Source: Paraburkholderia sp. (GTDB taxonomy: Bacteria; Pseudomonadota; Gammaproteobacteria; Burkholderiales; Burkholderiaceae). From it: DNA of 64,000 bases. Below the pieces are notes generated by a model, which was not told the DNA's origin, made no database searches, and was given only the letters and a program-made list of their open reading frames with translations. Every line of letters begins with the position of its first letter. Position 1 is the stretch's first letter. The position numbers and the translations under genes are program-made. The stretch spans positions 149,609 through 213,608 of the forward strand of contig NZ_JAPWKB010000006.1 of assembly GCF_028283785.1 (NCBI RefSeq), given 5' to 3'. Below, piece by piece: positions 20,895 to 30,398 of this stretch.

Positions 20895-21737
20895 ATGGCT
20901 AATCAAAACGCATATGAAGATCGCGCCGGACACTGGCTCGCGCTTGACGGCGACGTGTGTGTGGTGACCGGTGCGGCCGGCGGTATCGGCAGTGCGATTG
21001 CAGCGGTGCTCGGCAGCGCGGGTGCACGTCTGGCACTGCTGGATCGCGATGAAGAGAAATGCGTGGCACTTGCGCAGTCGCTCGACGCGCGCGGCATCGA
21101 AGCGATTGCAGTGGCATGCGATATCGGCGATATCGACAGCGTGCAGGGCGCGGTCGAATCGGTCGATGCCGCGTTCGGCGCCGCCGATGTGCTCGTGAAC
21201 AACGCGGGTCTGCTGCGTCCGGGCGGCATCGAAGAGATCGCGCTCGACGCGTGGAACGCGATGCTGCGCGTGAATCTGACCGGCTACATGCTGTGTTCGC
21301 AGAAGTTCGGTCGCGGGATGCTCGAACGAGGCGCGGGCAGCATCGTCCACGTGGCGTCGATTGCCGCCCATCATCCGCAGACGTGGAGCGGCGCGTATAG
21401 CCCCGGCAAGGCGGCCGTTTCGATGCTGTCGCGGCAGATCGCCGCCGAGTGGGGCGGGCGCGGTGTACGCAGCAATGCGGTGTGTCCCGGCATGATCCGC
21501 ACGCCGCTGTCCGAGTCGTTCTATGCGCAAGGCGATATCGAGCGCCGGCGCAGTGCGATGACCGCAAGCCGGCGCATCGGTAAGCCGGACGATATCGCGG
21601 ACGTCGTCGCGTTTCTGGCCAGCCGTCGCGCGAGTTATGTGAACGGCGCCGAATTGATCGTCGACGGTGGACTGGACAGCATGCTGATGGACCTGGTGCC
21701 GCGTCCGGGTTTCGATGCGAGCGGCGTTAAAGCCTAA
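20895..21737 (+). CDS. SDR-family dehydrogenase, candidate hydroxycyclohexanecarboxylate dehydrogenase
   Basis: The 280-residue classical SDR has TGAAGGIG (cofactor), NNAGLL, catalytic Ser in HVASIAA, and Tyr/Lys in YSPGKAAV, ending in LIVDGG. The ATG at 20895 is preferred because GGAG sits 6 nt before it; an in-frame ATG at 20883 lacks a site. It heads an operon with a KstD-like flavoprotein and a NIPSNAP protein and lies next to pobA/pobR. By analogy with the known aerobic cyclohexanecarboxylate route, it could oxidise a 4-hydroxycyclohexane acid to the 4-oxo acid; this is inference. Confidence 0.88.
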   Translation: MANQNAYEDRAGHWLALDGDVCVVTGAAGGIGSAIAAVLGSAGARLALLDRDEEKCVALAQSLDARGIEAIAVACDIGDIDSVQGAVESVDAAFGAADVLVNNAGLLRPGGIEEIALDAWNAMLRVNLTGYMLCSQKFGRGMLERGAGSIVHVASIAAHHPQTWSGAYSPGKAAVSMLSRQIAAEWGGRGVRSNAVCPGMIRTPLSESFYAQGDIERRRSAMTASRRIGKPDDIADVVAFLASRRASYVNGAELIVDGGLDSMLMDLVPRPGFDASGVKA

Positions 21738-21769
21738 GCGTCACGCACACACAGGCAACCAGGAGACAT

Positions 21770-23557
21770 ATGATGAAAAGCCTCATTCAGGCACCGGCAC
21801 TGACGTGCGATGTGCTGGTAATCGGTTCGGGCGCAGGCGGGTTATCGACGGCGATTACCGCGCGCAAACAAGGTCTCAACGTCGTGGTGATCGAGAAAGA
21901 AACCTTCTTTGGCGGCACGACCGCGTATTCGGGCGGCGTGCTGTGGATTCCAGGCAACCGTCACGCGAAAGCCAATCACGTCAGCGACACGCGTGAAGCG
22001 GCGATGACTTATATGCGCAACGAGACCGGTGCATTCTTCGACGAAGCTGCGGTCACTGCGTTTCTGGATACCGGCCCCGCGATGCTCGAGTTCTTCGAGC
22101 GCGAAACGGACGTTAAGTTCGTGCCGACCTTGTATCCGGACTATCACCCGGACGTGGCGGGCGGCGTTGATATCGGCCGGTCGATCGTGGCTGCGCCCTA
22201 CGATGCGCGCAATCTCGGCAAGGATATCGACAGACTCCGGCCGCCGCTGAAGACGATCACGTTTATCGGCATGATGTTCAACTCGTCGAATGCGGATCTC
22301 AAGCATTTCTTCAATGCCACGCGCTCGCTGACATCCGCGATCTACGTCGCAAAACGACTCGCGAGTCATCTTAAAGATCTCGCGCTCTATCGGCGCGGCG
22401 TACAGGTGACGAGCGGCAATGCACTCGCGGCGCGACTCGCCAAGTCGGCACTCGATCTCGGCATTGCGATTCACACGAATACGGCTGCGCGTGAGTTGAC
22501 CGTGTCCGGCAAACGCGTGACGGGCGCACTCGTCAGCGGTCCGGATGGCGAGATTCGAATTGCGGCGCGACGCGGCGTGGTGCTCGCATGCGGTGGTTTT
22601 TCACATGACGTCGAGCGGATTGCGAACGCGTATCCGCATGTGCGTCGCGGCGGCGAACATGTGTCGCCCGTGCCGACCGGCAATACCGGCGACGGCGCGA
22701 AGATGGCCGAACGGCTTGGCGCCAAGGTTGCGCTGCGCTATCCGCAAGCGGCCGCATGGATGCCGGTGTCGCGTGTACCGCAAAAAGACGGGACGTTCGG
22801 TGTTTTTCCGCATCTGCTGGACCGCTACAAGCCGGGGATTATCGGCGTCACGCGTAATGGCCGGCGCTTTACGAACGAATCGAATTCGTACCATGACGTC
22901 GGTGCGGCGATGATCGACGCGTGCAAACACGATCGTGAAACTGCGATGTGGCTGATCTGCGATCACGCGACGATCCGCAAGTACGGGCTCGGTTATGCGA
23001 AGCCCGCGCCGGTGCCGCTGGGCGGGCTGCTGCGCAACGGCTATCTGAGCACGGGCCGCACGTTGACGGAACTGGCGCGTCACGCAGGACTCGACGCCGC
23101 AAGTCTGGAAGCGACCGTCTCACGCTACAACGTCGATGCGAAGCGCGGCGTCGATAGCGAATTCGGACGCGGCACGACGTCGTTCAACCGCTATCTCGCG
23201 GACCCGGCGCAACAGCCGAATCCTTGCGTCGCACCGATTGGCGACGGTCCGTATTACGCGTTGAAAGTGGTGATGGGCGACCTCGGTACGTTCGACGGCA
23301 TTCAGACAAAGATCACCGGCGAAGTGCTCGATCAGGCGGGCGCAGCGATTCCCGGCTTGTACGCAGTCGGCAACGACCGCGCGAGCGTGATGGGCGGCAA
23401 CTATCCGGGCGCGGGCATTACGCTCGGCCCGATCATGACATTCGGCTACATCCTCGGACGTCATCTCGCGGGCGTGAGTGAGCAGGACATCAGGAAAGAT
23501 GCGCACGAGGGACACGACGGGTCCCTGTCTGAAACTGTATTGAGGACCGGCACATGA
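21770..23557 (+). CDS. FAD-dependent 3-ketosteroid-dehydrogenase/fumarate-reductase-type oxidoreductase
   Basis: The 595-residue flavoprotein has the FAD dinucleotide motif IGSGAGG at 18-24, EKETFFGGTTAYSGG (the substrate-proximal T-x-SGG typical of KstD and urocanate/fumarate reductases) and a C-terminal GLYAVGND..GGNYPGAGITLGP. KstD-type enzymes introduce C=C bonds next to a ring ketone. Placed between an SDR and pobA-related genes, it is a candidate desaturase that aromatises a 4-oxocyclohexane acid to 4-hydroxybenzoate. No N-terminal export signal is visible. The adjacent ATGs at 21770 and 21773 are both possible. Confidence 0.9.
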   Translation: MMKSLIQAPALTCDVLVIGSGAGGLSTAITARKQGLNVVVIEKETFFGGTTAYSGGVLWIPGNRHAKANHVSDTREAAMTYMRNETGAFFDEAAVTAFLDTGPAMLEFFERETDVKFVPTLYPDYHPDVAGGVDIGRSIVAAPYDARNLGKDIDRLRPPLKTITFIGMMFNSSNADLKHFFNATRSLTSAIYVAKRLASHLKDLALYRRGVQVTSGNALAARLAKSALDLGIAIHTNTAARELTVSGKRVTGALVSGPDGEIRIAARRGVVLACGGFSHDVERIANAYPHVRRGGEHVSPVPTGNTGDGAKMAERLGAKVALRYPQAAAWMPVSRVPQKDGTFGVFPHLLDRYKPGIIGVTRNGRRFTNESNSYHDVGAAMIDACKHDRETAMWLICDHATIRKYGLGYAKPAPVPLGGLLRNGYLSTGRTLTELARHAGLDAASLEATVSRYNVDAKRGVDSEFGRGTTSFNRYLADPAQQPNPCVAPIGDGPYYALKVVMGDLGTFDGIQTKITGEVLDQAGAAIPGLYAVGNDRASVMGGNYPGAGITLGPIMTFGYILGRHLAGVSEQDIRKDAHEGHDGSLSETVLRTGT

Positions 23558-23892
23558 GTAGCACCAAGCCTTTTATCGATCATCGTATCTACACGATCCG
23601 CCCGCGCGGCATGGCGGAATTCATCGACGTATTCGATCGTCTCGCGATGCCGATTCAATTGAAGTATCTGGGCGCGCCCGTTGGGTTTTATGTCAGCGAT
23701 ATCGGCGCGCTCAATCAGGTGGTTCATCTTTGGGGCTACGAAAGTATCGCGGATTACGACCAGCGCCGCACCGCCCGCGATACCGATCCTGAATGGCCCG
23801 CTTATTTGCAGGCGTCCGCACATCTGATCGTTGCGCAGGAAAACCGCATCGTCAAACGCGTCGAGTTCAAGACGCTGGCAATGATGCGTTAA
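23554..23892 (+). CDS. NIPSNAP family protein
   Basis: This small protein of 112 residues has the NIPSNAP ferredoxin-like pattern: D-H-R-I-Y-T near the start, then a central VHLWGYES and a late LQASAHLI. It overlaps the flavoprotein stop by 4 bp (ATGA) and so is translationally coupled. NIPSNAP proteins recur in bacterial catabolic operons, but their biochemical role is unsettled; an accessory or isomerase role with the flavoprotein is possible. A hairpin follows. Confidence 0.88.
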   Translation: MSSTKPFIDHRIYTIRPRGMAEFIDVFDRLAMPIQLKYLGAPVGFYVSDIGALNQVVHLWGYESIADYDQRRTARDTDPEWPAYLQASAHLIVAQENRIVKRVEFKTLAMMR

Positions 23893-23903
23893 TCGCATCC
23901 ACG

Positions 23904-23932
23904 CGTCGAGGCGCATAGCGCCTCGACGTTTA
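23904..23932 (+). terminator. Hairpin after the NIPSNAP gene
   Basis: An 11-bp perfect stem, CGTCGAGGCGC, encloses loop ATA and is followed by TTTAGC. The short T run suggests a moderate terminator or attenuator between the SDR operon and the downstream AAHS transporter. Confidence 0.65.
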
Positions 23933-23977
23933 GCAAAAAAATAAAAAAATTCCTCTATGTTCTCAGGAGACACTGCA

Positions 23978-24049
23978 ATGAACCAACCCGACCGCGTCGC
24001 GTCAACCGTCCACGGGACGAGCGAGGAGACGCACGATGACAACCGCTAA
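23978..24049 (+). CDS. Possible 23-residue leader peptide of the AAHS transporter
   Basis: The short frame MNQPDRVASTVHGTSEE.. starts at an ATG with a very good AGGAGA ribosome site and ends 14 nt inside the transporter gene, so its translation would cover the transporter's own start. It has no signal peptide or recognisable family. It may be a translational-coupling leader or simply a spurious ORF. Confidence 0.4.
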   Translation: MNQPDRVASTVHGTSEETHDDNR

Positions 24050-25433
24050 CCGCAATGTCGATGTTCAGGCTTTTATCGACAGTCAACGTTTCTCGCCGTT
24101 TCAATGGATCATTCTGGTGCTGTGCTTTCTGGTCGTCGCCGCCGACGGCTTCGATACCGCAGCAGTCGGCTTTATCGCGCCGTCGTTGCTGACGCAGTGG
24201 GGCGTGACGCGCGCGTCGCTCGGACCGGTGATGAGTGCGGCACTGGTCGGACTCGGGATCGGCGCATTGGCCGCCGGTCCGTGCGCGGACCGGTTGGGAC
24301 GAAAAACAGTGTTGGTGCTGTCGGTATTTTTCTTCGGTGTCTGGAGTCTCGCGGCCGCGCGCGCAACGTCGATCGAGTCGCTGACGGTGTTGCGCTTACT
24401 GACCGGTCTCGGTCTCGGTGCCGCGATGCCGAACGCGGTCACGCTGATGTCGGAATATGCGCCGGCGCGGATTCGCGCAGTGGCCGTCAATGCGATGTTC
24501 TGCGGCTTCTCGTGCGGTCTGGCGTTGGGCGGCTTTGCGTCGGCATGGCTGATTCCGCATTTCGGCTGGCAGAGCGTGCTGGTTGCAGGTGGGATCGGGC
24601 CGCTCGTGCTTACCGCACTGCTGATCCTGATGCTGCCGGAATCGGTGCAATTTCTTGTCCTGAGAAAACGCGCGGATCAACGTGTCCGGCAGATTCTCAA
24701 GCGGATCGCACCTGCGCACCGCTTCGACGGCTGCCGGTTCGTCGCTGCGGAAGTACGCACGGCGGACCCACGCGCTGCCGCAGGCAATGCGCAATCGCCA
24801 CTCGCGGTCGTGCTGTCGTCGCGCTACCGCTTTGGCACGCTGATGTTATGGCTCGCGTATTTCATGGGCTTGCTGATCTACTATCTGCTGACCAACTGGC
24901 TGCCCACCTTGTTCCGCGATACCGGCTTTTCCGGCGAGAAGGCGGCATTGATGACGTCGCTGTTTCCGTTGGGCGGCATCGTCGGCAATCTGTGCGTCGG
25001 CTGGGTGATGGATCGCGTCAACGGCAATCGCGTCATTGCATTCACGTATGTGCTGGTCGGTGTGCTGGTGATGCTGGTGGGACGCGGGCTCGGCAATCAG
25101 TGGCTGCTCGGGACTCTGATCTTTCTGACCGGCACGGTCGTGACGAGTGCAGTCACGTCGATGTCGGCACTCGCGGCGAGTTTCTATCCGACTAGCGGAC
25201 GGGCAACCGGCGTTGCGTGGATGCTTGGAATCGGGCGGATCGGCGGTGTGGCCGGTGCGTTGGTCGGCGGCGCGTTGATGGGACTGGGCTGGCAGTTTGG
25301 CGCGGTGTTCAGCCTGCTTGCGATTCCCGCGTTGATCTCGGCGGGCGGTTTGTACGCGATGCTGAAACGCGTGCCGCCGGTGACGTCGGCAGACACGGAT
25401 CGCGGATCGTTAGCCACGGAGTTCTATCACTAG
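24036..25433 (+). CDS. MFS transporter, aromatic acid:H+ symporter (AAHS) family, second copy
   Basis: The 465-residue 12-TM protein has ADGFDTAAVGF in TM1, GPCADRLGRK in the TM2-TM3 loop and GLGLGAAMPNA in TM4. It is a clear paralogue of the carrier at 15616-16974: both open with a V-x-V-Q-x-F-I motif and then F-x-x-F-Q-W. It follows the SDR-flavoprotein-NIPSNAP operon by 143 bp, which includes a hairpin and a leader ORF, and probably imports that operon's cyclic carboxylic acid. An AGGAGA ribosome site is present. Confidence 0.92.
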   Translation: MTTANRNVDVQAFIDSQRFSPFQWIILVLCFLVVAADGFDTAAVGFIAPSLLTQWGVTRASLGPVMSAALVGLGIGALAAGPCADRLGRKTVLVLSVFFFGVWSLAAARATSIESLTVLRLLTGLGLGAAMPNAVTLMSEYAPARIRAVAVNAMFCGFSCGLALGGFASAWLIPHFGWQSVLVAGGIGPLVLTALLILMLPESVQFLVLRKRADQRVRQILKRIAPAHRFDGCRFVAAEVRTADPRAAAGNAQSPLAVVLSSRYRFGTLMLWLAYFMGLLIYYLLTNWLPTLFRDTGFSGEKAALMTSLFPLGGIVGNLCVGWVMDRVNGNRVIAFTYVLVGVLVMLVGRGLGNQWLLGTLIFLTGTVVTSAVTSMSALAASFYPTSGRATGVAWMLGIGRIGGVAGALVGGALMGLGWQFGAVFSLLAIPALISAGGLYAMLKRVPPVTSADTDRGSLATEFYH

Positions 25434-25443
25434 ATCGGCGAAT

Positions 25444-25474
25444 CCCGGACTGCGCAGTCGCGCGTCCGGGCTTT
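25444..25474. terminator. Terminator between convergent AAHS and LysE genes
   Basis: CCCGGAC and GTCCGGG pair, with an inner GCG-CAGT-CGC stem, followed by CTTTAA. It lies in the 52-bp space between two convergent stops. Confidence 0.7.
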
Positions 25475-25485
25475 AACGGCACTCG

Positions 25486-26142
25486 CTAAAGCAAGGTCCG
25501 ATAACCGGTTGCAATCACATCGACTGCGAGATACGCAAACAGCACCGCAGAAAAAGCACTGCAATAGAACTTCAGCTTATCGCCGATCCATCGACGCCCG
25601 GCACCCGCCAGCAGCGCGAGAAACGCGGACCATGCGACGCCGCCGACAAAGAACCCCGCGAGAAATCCGGCATTGCTCGACGCGCTGCCATCGGTGGATT
25701 GCGCGATCACCGATCCGCCGACCGCCGCAAACCAGACGATCGAACTGGGCGACGCCATCGCCATGCCGACGCCGCGTGTGAATTCCCGCCATGACGACAA
25801 TCGCATGCCGGATTCGCCATCCGAGGCCGTCCCGACGACACGCGCACCGCCCAGTTGCCGCCATGCCGCGCGAGTCATTGCAAACGCAAGCCACAATAAG
25901 GTTGCGCCGCCACCGATCCACATCACCCACCGCACTGCCGGAATGTGCAGCACGACCGCCATGCCGAGCAGGCAGAGGATCGCGTAAGCGAGATCGCCGA
26001 AACACGAACCGAGTCCGATCATAAAGGCGGGACGCACACCGACCCGAATCCCCGCATTGATCAAGGCCGTGTTGACGATACCGATGTCCATGCAAAGTGA
26101 CAGCGAAATCAGAAAGCCTTTGAGGCTGACAGCGGCGATCAT
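25486..26142 (-). CDS. LysE-family amino acid exporter
   Basis: The protein has about 218 residues from the ATG at 26142 (MIAAVSLKG..), or 229 from a GTG at 26175. It has six hydrophobic segments and LysE features: LSLCMDIGIVNTALINAG at the start and GSCFGDLAYA in TM2. LysE/RhtB proteins export amino acids or small amines. It lies 111 bp downstream of an AraC regulator on the same strand, which probably controls it. The substrate is unknown. Confidence 0.86.
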   Translation of the reverse strand: MIAAVSLKGFLISLSLCMDIGIVNTALINAGIRVGVRPAFMIGLGSCFGDLAYAILCLLGMAVVLHIPAVRWVMWIGGGATLLWLAFAMTRAAWRQLGGARVVGTASDGESGMRLSSWREFTRGVGMAMASPSSIVWFAAVGGSVIAQSTDGSASSNAGFLAGFFVGGVAWSAFLALLAGAGRRWIGDKLKFYCSAFSAVLFAYLAVDVIATGYRTLL

Positions 26143-26253
26143 GTCGAAGCCCGCTGCGAGAGAACGTAAAAACACACTGCTGCGACGCGCATTTCAGTCA
26201 ATTGAGTAGCCTAAGAAGCACTCAGCTTAGCGACGGCGCGCGCGGTGGTCTTG

Positions 26254-27015
26254 TCAAGAATTGATCTGTCTGAACTGTCCGGGCGTCATGCCCATGAACC
26301 GGACGAAGGCTTTGGTGAAGTGGGCTTGATCGGCAAAGCCGGCGTCGAGCGCGACCATGGCGATAGGATGGCCGGATCGCAACAGCGTGCGCGCATGCGC
26401 GATGCGTTGCTGCATCTGCCACGCGAGCGGCGGCAAGCCTGTCTCGCGATGAAACGAGCGCACCAGATGCGCGGCCGAAATGCCTTCCGATGCCGCGAGG
26501 CTTTGAAGATCGGGGACCACGCTCAGGTCGCTCAGCAAATACGTCTGGACACGTTTGATGCGCGATTGCGCGCCGGCACGATTCTCGGCAGCGGCGGCGC
26601 GCGACGTCGGCGCGATAAGCCGGTGCAATAGCGACACACAGCGCTCTTCGATATCCGCATCGGACGACATGGAGACCATCGAAATCAGTTCGCGCGTGAA
26701 GTCGGGGCGCACCGCATACGGTGCGTCGAACTCGAAAGTAGCGTGAAAATAGCGCTCGAATGCGTCGGGCCGAACGTATAAGGACGCGCAAAGCCAGACG
26801 TCGGCACCGGCGATCTCGCTCGATTGCAACTCGCCGGGGTTATAGGTCGTCAGCGTACTGGTGTCGGCTTCGAAGGTCTTGCCGTCGATCCACACCCGCT
26901 CGTGTCCGTTCACGTTGGCGCTGATGACGAACTCGTCGTGCGTGTGTTTGGGGAAGCGGCCCGTAGAGACGCGGACGCTGCCAAGCTCGAGCAATTCATT
27001 TCGAAAGGTAATCAT
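26254..27015 (-). CDS. AraC-family transcriptional regulator
   Basis: The 253-residue protein has a cupin-like N-terminal sensor (HTHDEFVISANVNG near residues 24-37) and a C-terminal AraC DNA-binding domain (about 150-250; SAAHLVRSFHRETGLPP and GFADQAHFTKAFVRFMG). AraC proteins paired with LysE exporters are usually activators that sense the exported amino acid. It is divergent from the XRE-cupin gene, with 156 bp between. Confidence 0.9.
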   Translation of the reverse strand: MITFRNELLELGSVRVSTGRFPKHTHDEFVISANVNGHERVWIDGKTFEADTSTLTTYNPGELQSSEIAGADVWLCASLYVRPDAFERYFHATFEFDAPYAVRPDFTRELISMVSMSSDADIEERCVSLLHRLIAPTSRAAAAENRAGAQSRIKRVQTYLLSDLSVVPDLQSLAASEGISAAHLVRSFHRETGLPPLAWQMQQRIAHARTLLRSGHPIAMVALDAGFADQAHFTKAFVRFMGMTPGQFRQINS

Positions 27016-27132
27016 CGGAAAGCGGCGACGTCTGCGGTGACGCGGTGTTGAATGAGTGAGCGTAAGCGGAGTGTAACCGGATCGGGTGCACGAGTAGAAC
27101 CTACGAACACACCCGCCAACGCAAACTTCAAT

Positions 27133-27168
27133 TTCCAGTTTACTGGAATTTTGTCGTCATATACTGGA
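27133..27168 (+). promoter_or_regulatory. Palindromic operator upstream of the XRE-cupin gene
   Basis: TTCCAGTTTACTGGAA (27133-27148) is a perfect palindrome and a TACTGGA half-site follows at 27162-27168, only 3 nt before the ATG. Autoregulation by the HTH protein is likely, and transcripts would be leaderless or nearly so. Confidence 0.7.
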
Positions 27169-27171
27169 TTC

Positions 27172-27756
27172 ATGGACATCAATCGCCGTATCGCCAAACG
27201 CGTGAAGGAGCTTCGCGAAGCCGAAGGCTACTCGCTGGACGCGCTCGCCGAGCGCAGCCAGGTGAGCCGTTCTCATATCTCGCTGATCGAGCGCGGGCAG
27301 AGCAGTCCGACGGCTTCGGTACTCGACAAGCTGTCGGCGGCACTCGGCGTCACGCTCGCGTCGTTGTTCGAAGAGAGCGCATCTGACGAGCCGCCTTCGC
27401 CGCTCGCACGCAGTTCGGACCAACCTGTGTGGACTGACCCGGTTTCCGGTTACGTGCGTCGCAATCTGTCGCCTGACGGCGTGTCGCCTATCCAGCTGGT
27501 CGAGGTCGTGTTCCCACCAGGCAAGCGGGTCGCGTATGAAACCGATGCGCGAGAGAACGAAACGCATCAGCAAATCTGGGTGATCGACGGCGCAATGGAT
27601 CTGCTGGTCGGGACGCAATCGTGGCAATTAAAAGCCGGCGACTGTCTCGCGATGCGCCTTGATTGTCCGATCGTGTTTAGCAATCCAGGCCGCAAGAACG
27701 CGCGCTATCTCGTCGCGCTGACAACGCTTGGCTCGACTCAAAGGAAATGGGCATGA
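27172..27756 (+). CDS. XRE-family regulator with cupin domain
   Basis: The 194-residue protein has an N-terminal lambda-repressor-type helix-turn-helix (residues 5-62; SLDALAERSQVSRSHIS) and a C-terminal cupin_2 sensor (about 105-190, with ENETHQQIWVIDG). The ATG at 27172 is chosen; the longer frame would extend through the operator. It overlaps the next gene by 4 bp (ATGA). HTH-cupin regulators coupled to GNAT acetyltransferases are a recurrent pair, usually repressors that respond to amines or amino acids. Confidence 0.92.
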   Translation: MDINRRIAKRVKELREAEGYSLDALAERSQVSRSHISLIERGQSSPTASVLDKLSAALGVTLASLFEESASDEPPSPLARSSDQPVWTDPVSGYVRRNLSPDGVSPIQLVEVVFPPGKRVAYETDARENETHQQIWVIDGAMDLLVGTQSWQLKAGDCLAMRLDCPIVFSNPGRKNARYLVALTTLGSTQRKWA

Positions 27757-28292
27757 GTGAATATTGTGGCGCGGAATTGCGCGTGCGCCGTGTCGCGGCG
27801 CATGAAGTCATGCAGTGCATCGACGGCTTGACCGATGTGTTGCTCGACTGCGTGAAAGGCGGCGCGTCGGTGAGTTTTATGCAGACGCTATCGCGCGATC
27901 AGGCATCGGCATTCTGGCGAGGTGTCGCCGAAGACGTCGTGCGCGGCAATCGTGTCTTGCTGATCGCGGAAGACGGCAATGGCCGGATCGTCGGCACGGT
28001 GCAACTGATCACCGCGCAACCCGACAATCAGCCGCATCGTGCCGACGTCGCAAAGATGCTGGTGCATCGCGACGCACGGCGTCAGGGCGTCGCGCAACGC
28101 TTGATGTCGGCCATCGATGCGGTAGCGCGCGACGAACGCAAGAATGTGCTGGTACTCGATACCGTTACAGGCGGCGATGCCGAGCGGCTCTATGAACGCG
28201 CAGGCTGGAATCGCGTGGGGACGATTCCGGACTACGCGTTGATGCCGGACGGCGCGCTGTGCGGCACGACGATTTTCTCAAGACATCTTTAA
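27753..28292 (+). CDS. GNAT-family N-acetyltransferase
   Basis: The 179-residue protein has the acetyl-CoA-binding motif A (VHRDARRQGVAQRLM, a Q/R-x-x-G-x-A loop) and a following LDTVTGGDAERLYERAGW that closes the GNAT fold. The coupled ATGA start fixes the N-terminus. Co-expression with the XRE-cupin regulator suggests it acetylates and detoxifies the small molecule sensed by it. The substrate is unknown. It converges with cysQ, with 14 bp between stops. Confidence 0.9.
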   Translation: MSEYCGAELRVRRVAAHEVMQCIDGLTDVLLDCVKGGASVSFMQTLSRDQASAFWRGVAEDVVRGNRVLLIAEDGNGRIVGTVQLITAQPDNQPHRADVAKMLVHRDARRQGVAQRLMSAIDAVARDERKNVLVLDTVTGGDAERLYERAGWNRVGTIPDYALMPDGALCGTTIFSRHL

Positions 28293-28306
28293 GCCGGAAT
28301 ACGCGT

Positions 28307-29155
28307 TCAGGATGGCGTGCCCGACGCGTGAAGGAATGCGCGGTCTCCGCTGTCCGCGATAAACCACGGGTTCGCAAACGGGGCGTCGTCAGATACGGTT
28401 TTGCCGTAGACAAACGGCGATCCGTCCGCGCGCCGCATCCGGCCGCCGGCCGCTGCGAGTACCGCTTGTCCGGCTGCCGTGTCCCATTCCATCGTGCGGC
28501 CGAAGCACGGATAGAGATCGGCGCTTCCGCGTGCCACCATGCAGAACTTCAGCGACGATCCGACCGAAAGGATCTGCGCGCCTTCGAACTTGCCGATGAA
28601 CGCGTCGGTATCTGCAGTGCGATGCGAGCGGCTCGCGACGATCGTCGGGGCGCCCGGCATTGCCCGCACCTGCAGGTTCTGGGTCGTGGTGACGTTCATG
28701 TTTTCGTCGAGCGTGCACTCTTTTGCATCGCCACGAATACCCGTGAAAAGCTGCCGCTTGACCGGCACGTACACCACGCCGATCACCGGCTCGCAGTCGC
28801 GAATCAGTGCGATATTCACAGTGAATTCGTCGCGGCCGGCGATGAATTCGCGCGTGCCGTCGAGCGGATCGACCAGGAAGAATTCGCGGCCCAACTCGCC
28901 ATGCGCGATACCGTCGGCCATCTGCTCCTCGGCGACGATCGCGATGTCGGGAAAACTCTGTTTGAGTCCGCGCACGATCACGGCTTCGGCGGCCTGATCC
29001 GCGACCGTAACCGGCGATCCGTCGTCTTTGGTGGACCGTGCGCACGACGGCCCGAAGAAACGCATGATTTCGACGCCAGCGGCAAGCGCGAGCGAGGTCA
29101 TGGTTTCACACATCGATTGATCGCGATGTTGCTGGTCGTCTAGCTGTGCACTCAT
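28307..29155 (-). CDS. cysQ: 3'(2'),5'-bisphosphate nucleotidase
   Basis: This 282-residue member of the inositol-monophosphatase superfamily has metal ligands E76/E77 in VAEEQ, DPLDGT at 96-101 and WDTAAG near the C-terminus. CysQ hydrolyses 3'-phosphoadenosine 5'-phosphate to AMP, recycling the by-product of sulfate assimilation. A GGAAG site precedes the ATG. The length is slightly above E. coli CysQ because of an N-terminal extension of about 15 residues. Neighbours give no pathway context. Confidence 0.9.
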   Translation of the reverse strand: MSAQLDDQQHRDQSMCETMTSLALAAGVEIMRFFGPSCARSTKDDGSPVTVADQAAEAVIVRGLKQSFPDIAIVAEEQMADGIAHGELGREFFLVDPLDGTREFIAGRDEFTVNIALIRDCEPVIGVVYVPVKRQLFTGIRGDAKECTLDENMNVTTTQNLQVRAMPGAPTIVASRSHRTADTDAFIGKFEGAQILSVGSSLKFCMVARGSADLYPCFGRTMEWDTAAGQAVLAAAGGRMRRADGSPFVYGKTVSDDAPFANPWFIADSGDRAFLHASGTPS

Positions 29156-29394
29156 ATTGCTTCCGTTGACTTACCTGTTTTTACTCAAGCTTACCGCGCG
29201 ATTCGCGGATTGAATCGACGCGCGTGAGCGTCTGATATCGCTTCTGATCCTAACATCCGCGATTTTACCCGCACAAGCCGCGCTTCTTTCACTCACTTGC
29301 GCTCGCTTGCCGCGATGGACTACGCGTGGTCGTGCGTGCTCATGGTGTCGCGGCATGCCGCCGTCAGCGCATCGAATGAAGTCGCTCCGTATAA

Positions 29395-30294
<900 letters not shown>

Positions 30295-30398
30295 GCTGCG
30301 CTGGCTCCAGATCGTCGATTGAACGTGGGTCTACTGGAATCGTGACGGAATCTCTAAGCTGTCGGCATATCGAAACCGGCCACACAAAGAGAGCCTCC

